This document shows positions 1 through 11,500 of a stretch of 64,000 nt of DNA, in pieces (the first letter of the stretch is position 1; every line of letters begins with the position of its first letter). Made by a program: the position numbers and the translations under genes. Under the pieces are notes generated by a model. It worked only from the letters and a program-made list of their open reading frames with translations, searched no databases and was not told the origin of the DNA. The stretch is from positions 6,605,001 through 6,669,000 of the forward strand of contig NC_019678.1 of NCBI RefSeq assembly GCF_000316665.1. The letters are read 5' to 3'. This DNA is from Rivularia sp. PCC 7116 (lineage in GTDB: Bacteria; Cyanobacteriota; Cyanobacteriia; Cyanobacteriales; Nostocaceae).

Positions 1-1390
<1,390 letters not shown>

Positions 1391-2034
1391 GATGGATTAC
1401 AATATCAATTACGTAGTTACATTCATAACCAGCAAGTATTGCTTTCTCCTTGACTGACTATTTTTAAACCTTAGTCTTGGTTAATTACTTTACTAACGCA
1501 GACCTTTTATGGTATACTGGCTTTCAAACAAATATATAATTTTCTTGGTTCGGAACCCTTGAAGTGAAGGCGTTTCGCGCTTCTCTCTCTCAGGCACTTA
1601 TACATAGTACCGAGAGAATATATTCGTGTCAACTCTTTTTTCTATCTTTTTTGAAATTAGTTTTTTATAAATCGCTCTAAGCCCTGCGCTAAAACAGTTT
1701 TAAGCGATAAAAATTTTTTGATTTTTTTTGAAAAACCCTTTGGTGGAAGTGAAGTTTATTGGTTTGAGAGCCATGGAGGGTAATCTCAATTATGGGATTT
1801 TGATTTTTAGTTGGTTGATTGAAAGAAATTTAGGCTTAAACGTATTAAGCAGACGCTTTAAACCGTTTTTAAAGAAGCAAAGTTGTTCATCACAGACTAT
1901 ATATAAGAGTTTTTTGGTTTAAACGGGCGGTTGAAACACTATCTGCACAGTCAAAATCGCCTTTGCGGACTATATATAGTGCATTAGGTGAAATAATTTA
2001 GTATTGATGAACTAATTAATCCACTAACTGCTTT
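1391..2034. other. rRNA leader and promoter region, no convincing gene
   Basis: This AT-rich spacer lies between the 16S 5' end (minus strand) and the VOC gene (plus strand). It should contain the rRNA leader with its RNase III processing stem close to 1400-1480 and the rRNA promoter further right, but I could not assign exact promoter boxes. A 64-codon open frame at 1728-1922 is AT-rich, resembles no family I know and is not called a gene. Two similar motifs, gactatatata at 1894 and 1968, are the only repeats noticed. Confidence 0.5.
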
Positions 2035-2460
2035 ATGAGACAGCAATTAAATATAGTCACTTTAGGAGTAGAAGACTTACAGCGCTCGCTGAAATTCTAT
2101 AAAGATGGTTTGGGATGGAAGCTATCGAGCGCGAGTAATGAAAATATTGCTTTTTTCCAGATGGGTGGTGTGGTGCTTTCGCTTTATCCGCAAGATAAGT
2201 TGGCTGAAGATGTGAAAATCAAATCGGATGGTGATGGCTTTTCGGGAATAACTCTCGCTTACAATGCCAAAGATGAAGCGGAGGTAGACAAGGTATTGCA
2301 GCAGGTGGAAGCTTTAGGAGCAAAAATCGTCAAAAAAGCCGAAAAAGTTTTTTGGGGTGGTTACAGCGGATATTTTGCGGATTTTGACGGAAATTTATGG
2401 GAAGTTGCATGGAATCCGTTTTTTGAGTTTGATGAGTCGGATAATCTCGTACTACCTTAA
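2035..2460 (+). CDS. VOC (glyoxalase/bleomycin resistance-like) family protein
   Basis: This 141-aa protein is about the length of a single two-module VOC domain. The N-terminus (IVTLGVEDLQRSLKFYKDGL) is the usual first beta-alpha unit, and the C-terminus (YFADFDGNLWEVAWNPFF) holds the typical D-x-x-G-N-x-W-E-V-A ending, where the glutamate is the usual metal ligand. VOC members include glyoxalases, dioxygenases and drug-binding proteins; nothing visible fixes the substrate. It ends 38 bp before nadC on the same strand, so co-transcription is possible but unproven. Confidence 0.85.
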   Translation: MRQQLNIVTLGVEDLQRSLKFYKDGLGWKLSSASNENIAFFQMGGVVLSLYPQDKLAEDVKIKSDGDGFSGITLAYNAKDEAEVDKVLQQVEALGAKIVKKAEKVFWGGYSGYFADFDGNLWEVAWNPFFEFDESDNLVLP

Positions 2461-2498
2461 GAATAAGAAAAGCAAAAGTTTTAAGTAAAGTAATTTTC

Positions 2499-3365
2499 AT
2501 GGAAACTACAACCGCTGTTTTACCTCCATTTATTATTTTGGACAGTCACCTTGAAGAGTGGTTGCGAGAAGACATAGGAAGAGGCGATCGCACTACGCAA
2601 TGTCTTCTAAATCAAGATGAAGCGGAAGGGAAAGCGCGGTGGATAGCAAAGGCTGATGGAGTAGTTGCTGGATTACCAGTTGCGGCAAGAGTGTTTCAAC
2701 TTTTAAATAAAAAAGTTGATTTTACTGCTTTGGTGAAGGAAGGAGAATTTTGCGAGCAGGGAAAAGTGATAGCTCAAATAAAAGGTTCCCTCGATGCTTT
2801 ATTAACCGGAGAGAGAGTAGCTTTAAATTTAGCGATGAGTTTGAGCGGGATTGCAACGCTGACTCGGAAGTATGTGGAAAAAATAGAAGATTTACCAACT
2901 TTATTTGTAGATACTCGTAAGACGACACCAGGTTTAAGAATTTTAGAAAAGTACGCCACTCAAGTCGGTGGTGCTATCAATCATCGGATGGGTTTGGATG
3001 ATGCGGTGATGATTAAAGATAATCATATTGCGGCTGCGGGTGGAATTGGAAAAGCAGTAAATAAAATTCGCTCGCGGATACCTTATCCTTTGACTATAGA
3101 AGTAGAGACAGAAAATTTAGAACAAGTAAAAGAAGTTTTGGAATATCAAGCTGACATTATTATGTTGGATAACATGAAGCTGGATATGATGCGTCAAGCT
3201 GTGGAAGTTATTCGTCAGCACAATAATAAAGTGAAAATTGAAGCTTCTGGAAATGTGATGCTCGAAACTATCCGCGCGATAGCTGAAACTGGAGTTGATT
3301 ATATTTCGAGTAGTGCGCCGATTACTCAGTCAAAATGGTTAGATTTGAGTATGAAAATTGATTAG
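2499..3365 (+). CDS. nadC: nicotinate-nucleotide pyrophosphorylase (carboxylating)
   Basis: Quinolinate phosphoribosyltransferase makes nicotinate mononucleotide from quinolinate and PRPP in de novo NAD synthesis. The 288-aa length is normal. Family motifs are all present: ERVALN (105-110), DTRKTTPG (138-145), the NHRMGLDDAVMIKDNH block (161-176), which supplies the substrate-binding His, Arg and Lys, the EVETEN acidic motif, MLDNM, and EASGNV near the end of the barrel. No fusion or truncation is seen. It is likely a soluble dimeric or hexameric enzyme. The upstream VOC gene is 38 bp away. Confidence 0.97.
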   Translation: METTTAVLPPFIILDSHLEEWLREDIGRGDRTTQCLLNQDEAEGKARWIAKADGVVAGLPVAARVFQLLNKKVDFTALVKEGEFCEQGKVIAQIKGSLDALLTGERVALNLAMSLSGIATLTRKYVEKIEDLPTLFVDTRKTTPGLRILEKYATQVGGAINHRMGLDDAVMIKDNHIAAAGGIGKAVNKIRSRIPYPLTIEVETENLEQVKEVLEYQADIIMLDNMKLDMMRQAVEVIRQHNNKVKIEASGNVMLETIRAIAETGVDYISSSAPITQSKWLDLSMKID

Positions 3366-3448
3366 TGTTAACGCAGAGGAGGGCAAAGGTTGACGCGAAG
3401 GAGGGCGGAGGATTATTTAGCAGAAATAATTTAATATTTTCAACTGAA
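3366..3448. repeat. short GCAGAGG/GCGGAGG-type spacer repeat
   Basis: Between the convergent nadC and Uma2 genes the sequence acgcagaggagggcaaagg is followed by gacgcgaaggagggcggagg. Similar purine-rich CGCAGAGG-type strings recur at 11792-11822, 17440-17478 and 57362-57402. These belong to a common class of dispersed non-coding repeats in filamentous cyanobacteria. No function can be assigned. Confidence 0.5.
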
Positions 3449-4000
3449 TTAATTATTTACAATCATTTCTACAGATACAGCTACATTGGGAAATGCTAAG
3501 GGATGAATTGTACCTTCAGTGATTGTAGATTTGAAAGCGTATTCTCCATCAGATGGTTCTCTAAAGATAATTAATTGTCTTTTTTTGAGATTTATTACCC
3601 AATATTCTATAATTCCGACTTCAGCATAGATTTTTGTTTTGGTTTCCAAGTCTTTTTCTAAACTAGAATTGGAATATTCAATCAACCAGAAAATATTTTC
3701 GGCATAGGGATGATGTTGTAAATATTCCCTTCCTAATGGTTTAACAATAGCAATATCTGCTTCTGGTTCGGAATTATTGGGAAGCGTAATAGGTTTTGCT
3801 TGACGAATTGTTGCTTTATCACCGAGCAATTTAATTAAATATGTCCCAGCTTCGGTACTAAAATAAGCATGGGGTTCTCCTTCTGGTGACATCTCTACAA
3901 TTTCTCCCCTAAGTAATTCAACTCGACGATTATCAAAGATTCCCGCTTCAATCATTTGGTGATATTCTTCTATCGTCCATTTGGCTAGAGTTACTGTCAT
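3449..4000 (-). CDS. Uma2 family endonuclease-like protein (DUF820)
   Basis: The protein has the Uma2/DUF820 PD-(D/E)XK-like fold seen in many copies in cyanobacteria. Visible signs are the N-terminal TIEEYHQMIEAGIFDNRRVELLRGEIVEMSPEG block, EADIAIVKP with the putative catalytic Asp, and LIEYSNSSLEKDLETKTKIYAEVGIIEYWVINL spanning the putative E-x-S...K residues (quoted in pieces of the same continuous region). I start it at the Met beginning MTVTLAKWTIEEY (4000), giving 183 aa; an upstream extension of 12 codons (to 4036) is Cys/Gly-rich and unlike the family. The biological role is unknown; nuclease activity is predicted only from the fold. Confidence 0.85.
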   Translation of the reverse strand: MTVTLAKWTIEEYHQMIEAGIFDNRRVELLRGEIVEMSPEGEPHAYFSTEAGTYLIKLLGDKATIRQAKPITLPNNSEPEADIAIVKPLGREYLQHHPYAENIFWLIEYSNSSLEKDLETKTKIYAEVGIIEYWVINLKKRQLIIFREPSDGEYAFKSTITEGTIHPLAFPNVAVSVEMIVNN

Positions 4001-4079
4001 AGTTAGTCTCCCATATAACCCACAATTGCATCGCATTCTATATGATATTTTATCTAAAAATAATCATGAAAGCTTTGCT

Positions 4080-5054
4080 TTATTTTACAAGCTGCAATTC
4101 TGCAATTAACGGAAGATGATCCGAACCTCCTCCTTTACCAACATAAGCTTCAACGGTTTTAATATTTTTACTATGCCAAATATAATCAATTCTGCCGACG
4201 GGAAAAAATGTTCCTAGAAATGTATGTCCAAAACCCCATCCAGCTTGATGAAAGCTATCATTCATCGCTTTTTGCATTAACGAATAAGTTTCTGAGGTAT
4301 CTGTAAAGTTACAGTCACACATAATTATTACTGGCTCATCATACTGTTTTGCAATATTACTTAAATAAGATACTTCCTTAGCTCGACGAGCATACCAATT
4401 TTGGGCTAATCTATAAAATTTATTCAAGGGATAAAATGGAATCAAATGTGCAACAATTGCTTCTAAGGGTTCTCCATTATTTAAACGAAGGGTTACTTGA
4501 ATTCCGCGCTCGATTGGTGGTGCTGGTAAAGCAATAAGTTTGTCAATGGGAAAGCGACTTAAAATTCCGACATTATGAGAAAGTTCAACGGGATGAAAAG
4601 CTCGATAAGGATATTTTTTTTCAAAACGTTTAATTAATATAGGTGCAGCTTGCGGAGTTACTTCTTGTAAACCGATAATATCGGGATTATTCTCAGCTAC
4701 CATTTTTACTATTGCATCATAGTCGGTATTACTGCGAAGCATATTAAATGTCATCGCTTTTATGGTTTGTGAATTTTGAGAAACAGGAGGTGATAAAGAT
4801 GGTAGAAAAAAGGAACTGTACAAACCAATAAACAAACCTAATGGAAAGCAAAATCCAAAAAGTAAACGCCATTTTCGAGATAACAACGCAAATGGTAAGA
4901 ATATAATTAAAGGAATAAAAATATATAAAGCTAGAGAGTTGATTAACGCTAGCCACCACAAACTATCGAAGAAAAGGAAACGCAATAAAATCCACATAGA
5001 GAATAAAATCAGGTAAATCCACGCTAGACAAGAAATAAATTTAGAAATACGCAT
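4080..5054 (-). CDS. membrane-anchored endonuclease/exonuclease/phosphatase family protein
   Basis: This 324-aa protein has three or four hydrophobic segments in residues 8-84 and then a DNase I-like (EEP) domain. The catalytic series is complete: TFNML (102-106), GLQEV with the metal-binding Glu at 131, VGILSRFPI, HLIPFYP with the catalytic His, a DCN motif (in IIMCDCNFTD), RIDYIW, and the final SDH (311-313). The family includes phosphodiesterases, lipid phosphatases and nucleases; the membrane anchor points to the envelope, but the substrate cannot be read. It starts 30 bp after the alpha/beta hydrolase gene on the same strand, suggesting an operon. Confidence 0.88.
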   Translation of the reverse strand: MRISKFISCLAWIYLILFSMWILLRFLFFDSLWWLALINSLALYIFIPLIIFLPFALLSRKWRLLFGFCFPLGLFIGLYSSFFLPSLSPPVSQNSQTIKAMTFNMLRSNTDYDAIVKMVAENNPDIIGLQEVTPQAAPILIKRFEKKYPYRAFHPVELSHNVGILSRFPIDKLIALPAPPIERGIQVTLRLNNGEPLEAIVAHLIPFYPLNKFYRLAQNWYARRAKEVSYLSNIAKQYDEPVIIMCDCNFTDTSETYSLMQKAMNDSFHQAGWGFGHTFLGTFFPVGRIDYIWHSKNIKTVEAYVGKGGGSDHLPLIAELQLVK

Positions 5055-5084
5055 AAGAGATTTAGTATAATAATTATGGATTTT

Positions 5085-6065
5085 CTATTGATTGTTATAA
5101 CCTACTTTATTTAAAATAATTTCGATAGCATTCAAAATAACTTCTGGGCTATCAACCCAAACAAAATGGTCGCTTTTTGGTGCTTGTAGCTGAATGCAAT
5201 TGCTAGATAATTGAAGCAATTCGGCGTGAATTTTTTCTCGCAGTTGATTCGCAGCTTTTAACGGTAAAGCAAAAGTCCATATAGAAGGTTTGAAAAAAGA
5301 ACCGGCTTTGATACTAACAATCGGTAAATCTCCAAATTGATTAGCTTTACTTACCTGACGAGCGCTGATATTAAGAGTTAATATTTCCTGAGTCATTGTA
5401 ATCCAATGTTTGGCTCGACAAAAAGAACGTTTTATTGAATTAAGATTATCTGGAGAAAATTTACGTAATTCTGGCTTTAGAAATTCAAATGCTTTAATAT
5501 TTTTCAGCAATCGAATAATACCAAGAATTGAACCCAATATTGACATCAAAAATCCAGAAGCAAAGAAAAGCTTTAATACTGTTAAACTGAAAGACATGTC
5601 AAGCATTCCAGTTTCGTGAAGTCCGTCTGTTAATACCATTCCGATAACTTTTTCAGGATATTTATGTGCGTAGAGTCGCACGTTGTAACTTCCGAAGGAA
5701 TCTCCTACTAAAATGTATGGTGGTTCAATGCCAGCATTATTTAAAAGAGTATCAAGCTCTTTAACAATTTGTTCGCTGCTTCTTTGATGGGGACTCTTTT
5801 CGCTCCAACCATATCCAGCGCGATCGTAGATACATACTCGTGCAATTTTTGCTATTTCTTCGATAAGTAAATAACCTTCCATTCCCCCCAAACTATGGTC
5901 TAATATGACTGTCGGACTGACTTTTCCCATAGTATATAAATGTAATTTATAGCCTCCGACATCAATAAGTTGCCCCGGAGGAGATTGTTTATCTTCTATC
6001 CAGGTTGCTATAAGTTGATAGATAGTTGTTGCAATTAGGATAAGATAATTGATTGGTAAAGGCAT
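5085..6065 (-). CDS. alpha/beta hydrolase
   Basis: This 326-aa protein has the alpha/beta hydrolase pattern. DHSLGG corresponds to the oxyanion-hole loop, YILVGDSFGSYNVRLYA contains the nucleophile elbow G-D-S-F-G, and APKSDHFVWVDSPEVI near the C-terminus supplies the catalytic His. A hydrophobic N-terminus (PINYLILIATTIYQLIATW) may anchor it in the membrane. It is the first gene of a likely two-gene minus-strand unit with the EEP protein. Substrate specificity (ester, amide or lipid) cannot be told from sequence. Confidence 0.88.
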   Translation of the reverse strand: MPLPINYLILIATTIYQLIATWIEDKQSPPGQLIDVGGYKLHLYTMGKVSPTVILDHSLGGMEGYLLIEEIAKIARVCIYDRAGYGWSEKSPHQRSSEQIVKELDTLLNNAGIEPPYILVGDSFGSYNVRLYAHKYPEKVIGMVLTDGLHETGMLDMSFSLTVLKLFFASGFLMSILGSILGIIRLLKNIKAFEFLKPELRKFSPDNLNSIKRSFCRAKHWITMTQEILTLNISARQVSKANQFGDLPIVSIKAGSFFKPSIWTFALPLKAANQLREKIHAELLQLSSNCIQLQAPKSDHFVWVDSPEVILNAIEIILNKVGYNNQ

Positions 6066-6162
6066 TTATGTACAATTTTTTGTTTTCTTATGCAATATAA
6101 CTTAGAGTGACTATAATTAGAAGATATTTATGAAAAAAATGTATCGTTAAATAGAAATTAAA

Positions 6163-6858
6163 ATGAAACCTTATATAGAAGTAGTTGGGGAATCAAAATA
6201 TTTAGAAACCGTACAAAAATATATCGCCGATATCAATATAATTGTATGGACAAATAGAACGAAAATTCCTTTAAATGAAGTGACTATTCTACGCAATCTC
6301 TGTATTGAAAGTTTGTTATCAAATGGTTTACAGGAATATGAATTAAAAGAAGCAGGAATGAATGTACGAGAACGCTCTTTAAATCGTCGAAGAATCAGAC
6401 AGGAAGCAAAACAGAAAATTATTGTTTCTTGTGCCGATATTTCTCGTTTAATCCAGGGTGTGTCTACCTTAGAGAAATTATTCAAAAAACCGCGCTATTC
6501 GTTTACCTTAGATATGCATCACCCTGTATTTTATGCAAGTTTAAAAATAAAGGAAGAAGCCAAAAAAGCAGCAATCAAAAATGCTTACTCTCATGCAAAG
6601 CTGTTATTAGAATCGGCAAATACTGAGATTGAGAATATTATCCAAATTGAACAACTTTCTCCAATTGTCGGAGAATCAGAAGTTTATAGTGATGAGTTAA
6701 AAGATATAGTAGTTACAGCAGCATCGTCGAAGAGTGATGCAAATTATAGACATCTGGAAAATGCTACTCGGGAGATAACGGTTCGATATCGAGTAATTTT
6801 TGGGATTAATTCATTATCTGAAAGTACAGTAAAATTAAATTCTGCTGATTTCGATTAA
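6163..6858 (+). CDS. SIMPL-domain-like (DUF541-like) protein, function unknown
   Basis: The 231-aa product is not recognised with certainty. The segment AYSHAKLLLESANTEIENII followed by QIEQLSPI resembles the SIMPL/DUF541 pattern in which an A-x-x-K-A helix is followed by L-G-x-I-x-x-I, and the ending ATREITVRYRVIFGI resembles the closing beta strand of that family. There is no signal peptide, although SIMPL proteins are often periplasmic. It is divergent from the alpha/beta hydrolase, with 97 bp between the starts. The assignment is an inference from pattern only. Confidence 0.7.
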   Translation: MKPYIEVVGESKYLETVQKYIADINIIVWTNRTKIPLNEVTILRNLCIESLLSNGLQEYELKEAGMNVRERSLNRRRIRQEAKQKIIVSCADISRLIQGVSTLEKLFKKPRYSFTLDMHHPVFYASLKIKEEAKKAAIKNAYSHAKLLLESANTEIENIIQIEQLSPIVGESEVYSDELKDIVVTAASSKSDANYRHLENATREITVRYRVIFGINSLSESTVKLNSADFD

Positions 6859-7294
6859 TCTAAGATGTTGCACTATTCTCAAGAAGCCCAAATAAACCCG
6901 GTTTCTCGTGGTGAAAGCATGATTATTTCATTGTGAAATCAAAAAGAAACCGGGTTTCTGACGGTACGTTTAAATTCTGCTGATTTCGCAGCACCCTACA
7001 GTAAAAACATGATAGTTCGTGCTACACTTTAACCAGATACGTAGCATTTATGTATTATGAAACGACGACGAAGAATTTGATTTGCTACTACAAGCTTTCT
7101 ACTATCAAGCTGGATGAGTTGATATATTTCCAGTGACTATATATAGATTAAGCAAACCGCGATCGGAAATATGAGGCGGTAGAATACATCTGTCATATTA
7201 TAAGATTTTGAGTAAACTACGAAGTTCTAAAATCAATTAATATGCTTTTTTGTATTGCAGAAGAGTAAACAGTAAGATTAAGAGAAAATTACAT
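6859..7294. other. spacer with AAACCCGG inverted repeat
   Basis: There is no convincing gene in this stretch before argS. An inverted repeat, aaacccggtttct at 6894-6906 and agaaaccgggttt at 6945-6957, brackets 38 bp and may act as a terminator of the SIMPL-like gene. The sequence attctgctgatttcg occurs both at the end of that gene (6839-6853) and again at 6973-6987, followed by cagcaccctac, a half-site of the GTGCGTGACGC/GCGTCACAGCACCC element family. Confidence 0.55.
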
Positions 7295-9055
7295 ATGAAC
7301 GCTACACAAGAGCATTTAAGAGAAAAGTTAAAACAGGCTCTAGGCAAGGCTTTCGGTGATGAATATGCCAATACTGACCCAATTTTAGTTCCTGCGTCAA
7401 AGCCTGAGTTTGGTGATTATCAAGCAAATATGGCTTTATCTTTAGCGAAGAAGTTGGGACAAAAGCCTAGAGATATTGCAAATCAAGTTGTTGAGAATCT
7501 AGATGTGTCGGATATTTGCGAAAAGCCTGAAATTGCAGGTCCGGGTTTTATCAATTTACGGTTACAAACATCATACCTCGAAGCACAGTTAAATTCGATT
7601 CAAAAAGATGAGCGTTTGGGGGTACCCACAGCAAAGCAGCCAAAGCGGGAAGTTGTGGATTTTTCTAGTCCGAATATTGCTAAGGAAATGCACGTCGGAC
7701 ATTTACGCTCTACTATTATCGGTGATGCGATCGCTAGAATTTTAGAATTTAGAGGGCATGATGTAATCCGGTTGAATCACGTTGGTGACTGGGGTACGCA
7801 GTTCGGAATGTTGATTACTAATCTCCGGGAAGTTTCACCGTCAGCTTTAACTACTGCAAATGCTTTGGATATTGGAGATTTAGTTAATTTTTACAAGCAA
7901 GCCAAAAAACGCTTTGATGAAGATGAGGAGTTTCAAGAAAAGTCGCGAAATGAAGTTGTAAAATTACAAGCGGGTGCGGAAGATACTATTCACGCTTGGA
8001 AATTACTTTGCGAACAATCTCGGAAGGAGTTTCAGGTAATTTACGATTTGCTGGATATTAAGGTAGAGGAAAGAGGTGAATCTTTTTACAATCCTTTGTT
8101 ACCGGAAGTAGTGGAAGATTTAGATAAAGCAGGATTATTAGAATCAAGCGATGGTGCAAAGGTTGTATTTTTAAAAGGATTTAAAAATAGAGATGGCCAA
8201 CCTTTACCATTAATTGTACAGAAATCGGATGGTGGTTATAACTACGCGACGACAGATTTAGCAGCATTACGTCACAGAATACAAAAAGAAGAAGCCAAAA
8301 GGTTAATTTATGTCACGGATGCTGGACAAGCGAATCATTTTGCTGGAGTTTTTCAAGTAGCAAATCGAGCTAACTGGATTCCCGAAGATGTAGAAATTGT
8401 TCACGTACCTTTCGGTTTGGTGTTAGGGGAAGACGGAAAGAAACTAAAAACCCGCTCTGGAGAAACTGTGAGGTTGCGAGATTTATTAGATGAAGCAGTT
8501 TCTCGGTGTCGCGAGGATTTGGAAAAAAGATTAAAAGAGGAAGAAGGAAGAGAAGAAACGGAAGATTTTATTGCAAATGTTGCCAAAGTAGTGGGAATTA
8601 GTGCGGTTAAATATGCTGACTTGAGTCAAAATCGTACTGGTAACTATAAATTCAGCTTTGATAAAATGCTTGCGCTTAAAGGTAATACCGCACCTTATAT
8701 GCTTTACGCATACGCGAGAACTCAAAGTATCAGTAGAAAAGGTGATATTGACTATGAAAACTTGGGTGAAAATATCAAAATAGTGCTTAAGGAAGAAGCA
8801 GAATTCACTTTAGCAAAGCATATTTTACAGCTAGATGAAGTTATTGCTGAAGTTGAAAAAGAATTACTTCCAAATCGATTGTGTGAATACCTTTATCAAT
8901 TGAGTGAAAAATTCAACCAATTCTTTGAAAATTGTCCGGTTTTAAAATCGGAAGAACCTATTAAAACGTCGCGGTTAGCATTATGCGATTTGACAGCGAG
9001 AACTTTGAAATTAGGTTTAAATTTGTTGGGAATTGAAGTTTTGGAAAGGATGTAG
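7295..9055 (+). CDS. argS: arginine--tRNA ligase
   Basis: The class I arginyl-tRNA synthetase is complete at 586 aa. After the N-terminal additional domain it shows [18 protein letters not shown] (the HIGH motif appears as HVGH), GDWGTQFGM, the [11 protein letters not shown] block, and a C-terminal DALR anticodon-binding domain beginning around [17 protein letters not shown] start at ATG 7295 (MNATQEHL); the open frame extends 15 codons further up, but these residues ([13 protein letters not shown]) are not family-like. It ends 16 bp before a strong hairpin shared with the convergent neighbour. Confidence 0.97.
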   Translation: MNATQEHLREKLKQALGKAFGDEYANTDPILVPASKPEFGDYQANMALSLAKKLGQKPRDIANQVVENLDVSDICEKPEIAGPGFINLRLQTSYLEAQLNSIQKDERLGVPTAKQPKREVVDFSSPNIAKEMHVGHLRSTIIGDAIARILEFRGHDVIRLNHVGDWGTQFGMLITNLREVSPSALTTANALDIGDLVNFYKQAKKRFDEDEEFQEKSRNEVVKLQAGAEDTIHAWKLLCEQSRKEFQVIYDLLDIKVEERGESFYNPLLPEVVEDLDKAGLLESSDGAKVVFLKGFKNRDGQPLPLIVQKSDGGYNYATTDLAALRHRIQKEEAKRLIYVTDAGQANHFAGVFQVANRANWIPEDVEIVHVPFGLVLGEDGKKLKTRSGETVRLRDLLDEAVSRCREDLEKRLKEEEGREETEDFIANVAKVVGISAVKYADLSQNRTGNYKFSFDKMLALKGNTAPYMLYAYARTQSISRKGDIDYENLGENIKIVLKEEAEFTLAKHILQLDEVIAEVEKELLPNRLCEYLYQLSEKFNQFFENCPVLKSEEPIKTSRLALCDLTARTLKLGLNLLGIEVLERM

Positions 9056-9071
9056 TAATTTGCGAATTTAT

Positions 9072-9100
9072 AAACCCGGTTTCTTCAAGAAACCGGGTTT
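9072..9100. terminator. bidirectional hairpin between convergent genes
   Basis: The arms aaacccggtttctt and aagaaaccgggttt are perfectly complementary over 14 bp with a single base between them. It lies just after argS (+) and immediately before the stop codon of the minus-strand gene at 9102, so it can serve both transcripts. The same AAACCCGG core forms hairpins at 6894-6957, 45236-45265 and 51937-51966. Confidence 0.75.
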
Positions 9101-9101
9101 C

Positions 9102-11279
9102 TTAAATACCAGTATTTACTGACTTATCTATCTCTTCTATAATCCTCAGTATTAACTGAATCGCTTCAAAATACTTCCGTAAAGGTGCAAATCTGAGTAT
9201 ACTTCTAAATAAGTTTGGTTCAAAGATTCCTTCTGGATATTCTATGGCAACGTATATCATCTTACCAACAAAAGAAATATAAATATTTTTGTTAGTTTTT
9301 TGATGAAACCTAACAAGTTTTTCTATTAAACTGTTTGATAAAATTCTTCTTGCTTGTATTTGGTCTTCACTGTACACTGAAAATAAATAATTAAATTCTG
9401 AATTATCAATTTCCACAAGTTGCTTTTCTTCGTCATCTAGCAAGTTTATAGCATTATTTGGTAACTTTGGTTTAATTACTGTTATTGGCTGCGATTTTTT
9501 GTTTAATTTGGCAGTGAAAAATAAACCTGTAAATACTTGATGACTGTAATTTTTATTTTCTAATATTTCAATCTTAAAACGTTGAAAATTCAAGTTTTTA
9601 CCGTTTACCATTCGAGTAAATATATAGGGTATTCCCTTAAGTAGCCGAAGAGTAAACAATAATATTGCTGCTAAAACGGAAATTATCGGTACTGATGCGA
9701 TAGCATCTAGGTTTCTAGTGATATTAAAAACTTTATTCCAAGGTTGAATAGTATTAGAACTAATGTCAACTGTTGACAACCTAATATCTACATTATTTAT
9801 GATTCCAGTTATTAAATTATTTTGCTCGATGTAGTTAGGTTCAAAAAAATCATTTATAAGTTGACTGTTAGCTAGATGGGCAAGAGTTAGGCTGTTATCT
9901 TCATCAGAGTATACGACTGATTTGGTTAAATTTTTATCTGTATCAATAAATTCGTATATTTTGTGAATTAGATTATCATCAAACTTATAAGTAAAAGCTT
10001 TAAAAGTAGACTGATAAAATAACAAGTACAATGTAGCAAATATGAAGACAAGGAAAAAATAAATTAACGAAGGATATAAAAGAATAAAGGATAGGATTGC
10101 AAGAGCAGTAATATTACAAATTATGATTGTTGCGATTGCTTGCTTACGTCGAGCTTCAAATATTTTTAAAACTTTAAGTAAGTTGTGCTGATAAAATTCC
10201 TCAAATTCATCAAGTGTTCTTAAGCGAAATAATTTAGAAACAGGCTTTTGAGTTGAATCTTGAAACTGTTTATCTACGGAAGATGATTTATCAACACTTT
10301 CTATTGGTAAAGGTAAAATCTGGGTTTCAATAAGATTTTCAGGTGGATGTTCGCGAAACAAATCGGTATATAATAATTCTTTAGCCCATCTTTGACTGAG
10401 TTTATCTTTACTCGTGATTAACTTGATACAGAGCGAAATAGCTAGCTCTAGCTCTCCACTATTTTGATAAAAATGAATTAAATATTTACTAGCTTGTAGA
10501 TATTCACTAGTTCCCGGTAAAGTTTTTTCGCAATATTGTTCAAATATTTCAAATACCTCAGCGTAATTTTTATCTATCAACGCATTATATCCTTGTTGAT
10601 AAATCACCGATGCTTGTGTAGAAGTTAATAATTCTGTTTCTTTTTCCGAATTCCTTTTTCTTATCCATTGATGTTTTGATAAAGACAATAAATATTGATT
10701 TGCAAGTAATCTAGTTACATAATGCTTGCTGTTGAGCAGTTGATTGCAAAGTGCGACTGCATTTTTTGATTGTCCGTTGGAGTGGTAAGCTTCAATTAAT
10801 AAAACTTGTGCGTATAAATGCTCTTTGGTATTAAACTTGAGATTTTCGCAAGCTGTTTCTAAAGTTTCTACAACATGAGAATTACTTCCGAATTCTAAAT
10901 AGTCATTTACTGAATGTAAAACCAGTTTTGCAGATTCACTATCCCAAAGGGGTTGATTGTCACCTTCAATTACTTCCTGGGGGAGCGATTGATAAGCTTC
11001 CGGAGACAGATAAGCAAGTACTCGTTTAGCCCATTTTTTGATTTGAGGATGTCCGTTGATTGCTAATTCTTTAGTACGCTCAATTGCTTTTGATTTGTCT
11101 CCAAGATAACCGTAAGCTTTAACTATGTGCTGTTGAGCGTAAATGTATTCCGAGTAGTTACCTTCGGAATCTGCTTGATAATTTTGACAATATTCTTCTA
11201 ATAATTCTATAGCAGTAGAAAAATTTCCACGCTGAATTTCACTTACACCTTCGATAAGTGTATTTAAGGTAGATGACAT
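9102..11279 (-). CDS. TPR-like repeat membrane protein, function unknown
   Basis: This 725-aa protein is not recognised as a named family. Residues 1 to about 300 are helical repeats of tetratricopeptide type (for example YIYAQQHIVKAYGYLGDKSK and LYAQVLLIEAYHSNGQSK). Two adjacent hydrophobic spans follow around residues 385-425 (IIICNITALAILSFILLYPS and the following segment) and another near 545-570 (ISVLAAILLFTLRLLKGIPY). The C-terminal part is mixed alpha/beta without a motif I know. The repeats suggest a scaffold or protein-binding role at the membrane; this is inference. It is transcribed alone and convergent to argS. Confidence 0.75.
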   Translation of the reverse strand: MSSTLNTLIEGVSEIQRGNFSTAIELLEEYCQNYQADSEGNYSEYIYAQQHIVKAYGYLGDKSKAIERTKELAINGHPQIKKWAKRVLAYLSPEAYQSLPQEVIEGDNQPLWDSESAKLVLHSVNDYLEFGSNSHVVETLETACENLKFNTKEHLYAQVLLIEAYHSNGQSKNAVALCNQLLNSKHYVTRLLANQYLLSLSKHQWIRKRNSEKETELLTSTQASVIYQQGYNALIDKNYAEVFEIFEQYCEKTLPGTSEYLQASKYLIHFYQNSGELELAISLCIKLITSKDKLSQRWAKELLYTDLFREHPPENLIETQILPLPIESVDKSSSVDKQFQDSTQKPVSKLFRLRTLDEFEEFYQHNLLKVLKIFEARRKQAIATIIICNITALAILSFILLYPSLIYFFLVFIFATLYLLFYQSTFKAFTYKFDDNLIHKIYEFIDTDKNLTKSVVYSDEDNSLTLAHLANSQLINDFFEPNYIEQNNLITGIINNVDIRLSTVDISSNTIQPWNKVFNITRNLDAIASVPIISVLAAILLFTLRLLKGIPYIFTRMVNGKNLNFQRFKIEILENKNYSHQVFTGLFFTAKLNKKSQPITVIKPKLPNNAINLLDDEEKQLVEIDNSEFNYLFSVYSEDQIQARRILSNSLIEKLVRFHQKTNKNIYISFVGKMIYVAIEYPEGIFEPNLFRSILRFAPLRKYFEAIQLILRIIEEIDKSVNTGI

Positions 11280-11500
11280 GATTATTAAAGCTTGATTTTA
11301 AATTAAATAGATAAATATGAATTTAGATGGTAACTAAAGGGATATATCCCTTACTACGAACAAATAAATTAGGTTTTTATATTAATATTATATGAAGTGT
11401 TATTTTGACGTTATAAGGGTGTAATTACGCAATTAAATGTAGAGATGTAGCAGTGCTATGTCTTTATAATTTGTGGTTGTTGTTAGATAATTACTTAGAT

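Noticed and set aside
1728-1922. 64-codon frame beside the rRNA operon
   Set aside because: AT-rich, no similarity recognised, no ribosome-binding site; likely chance.
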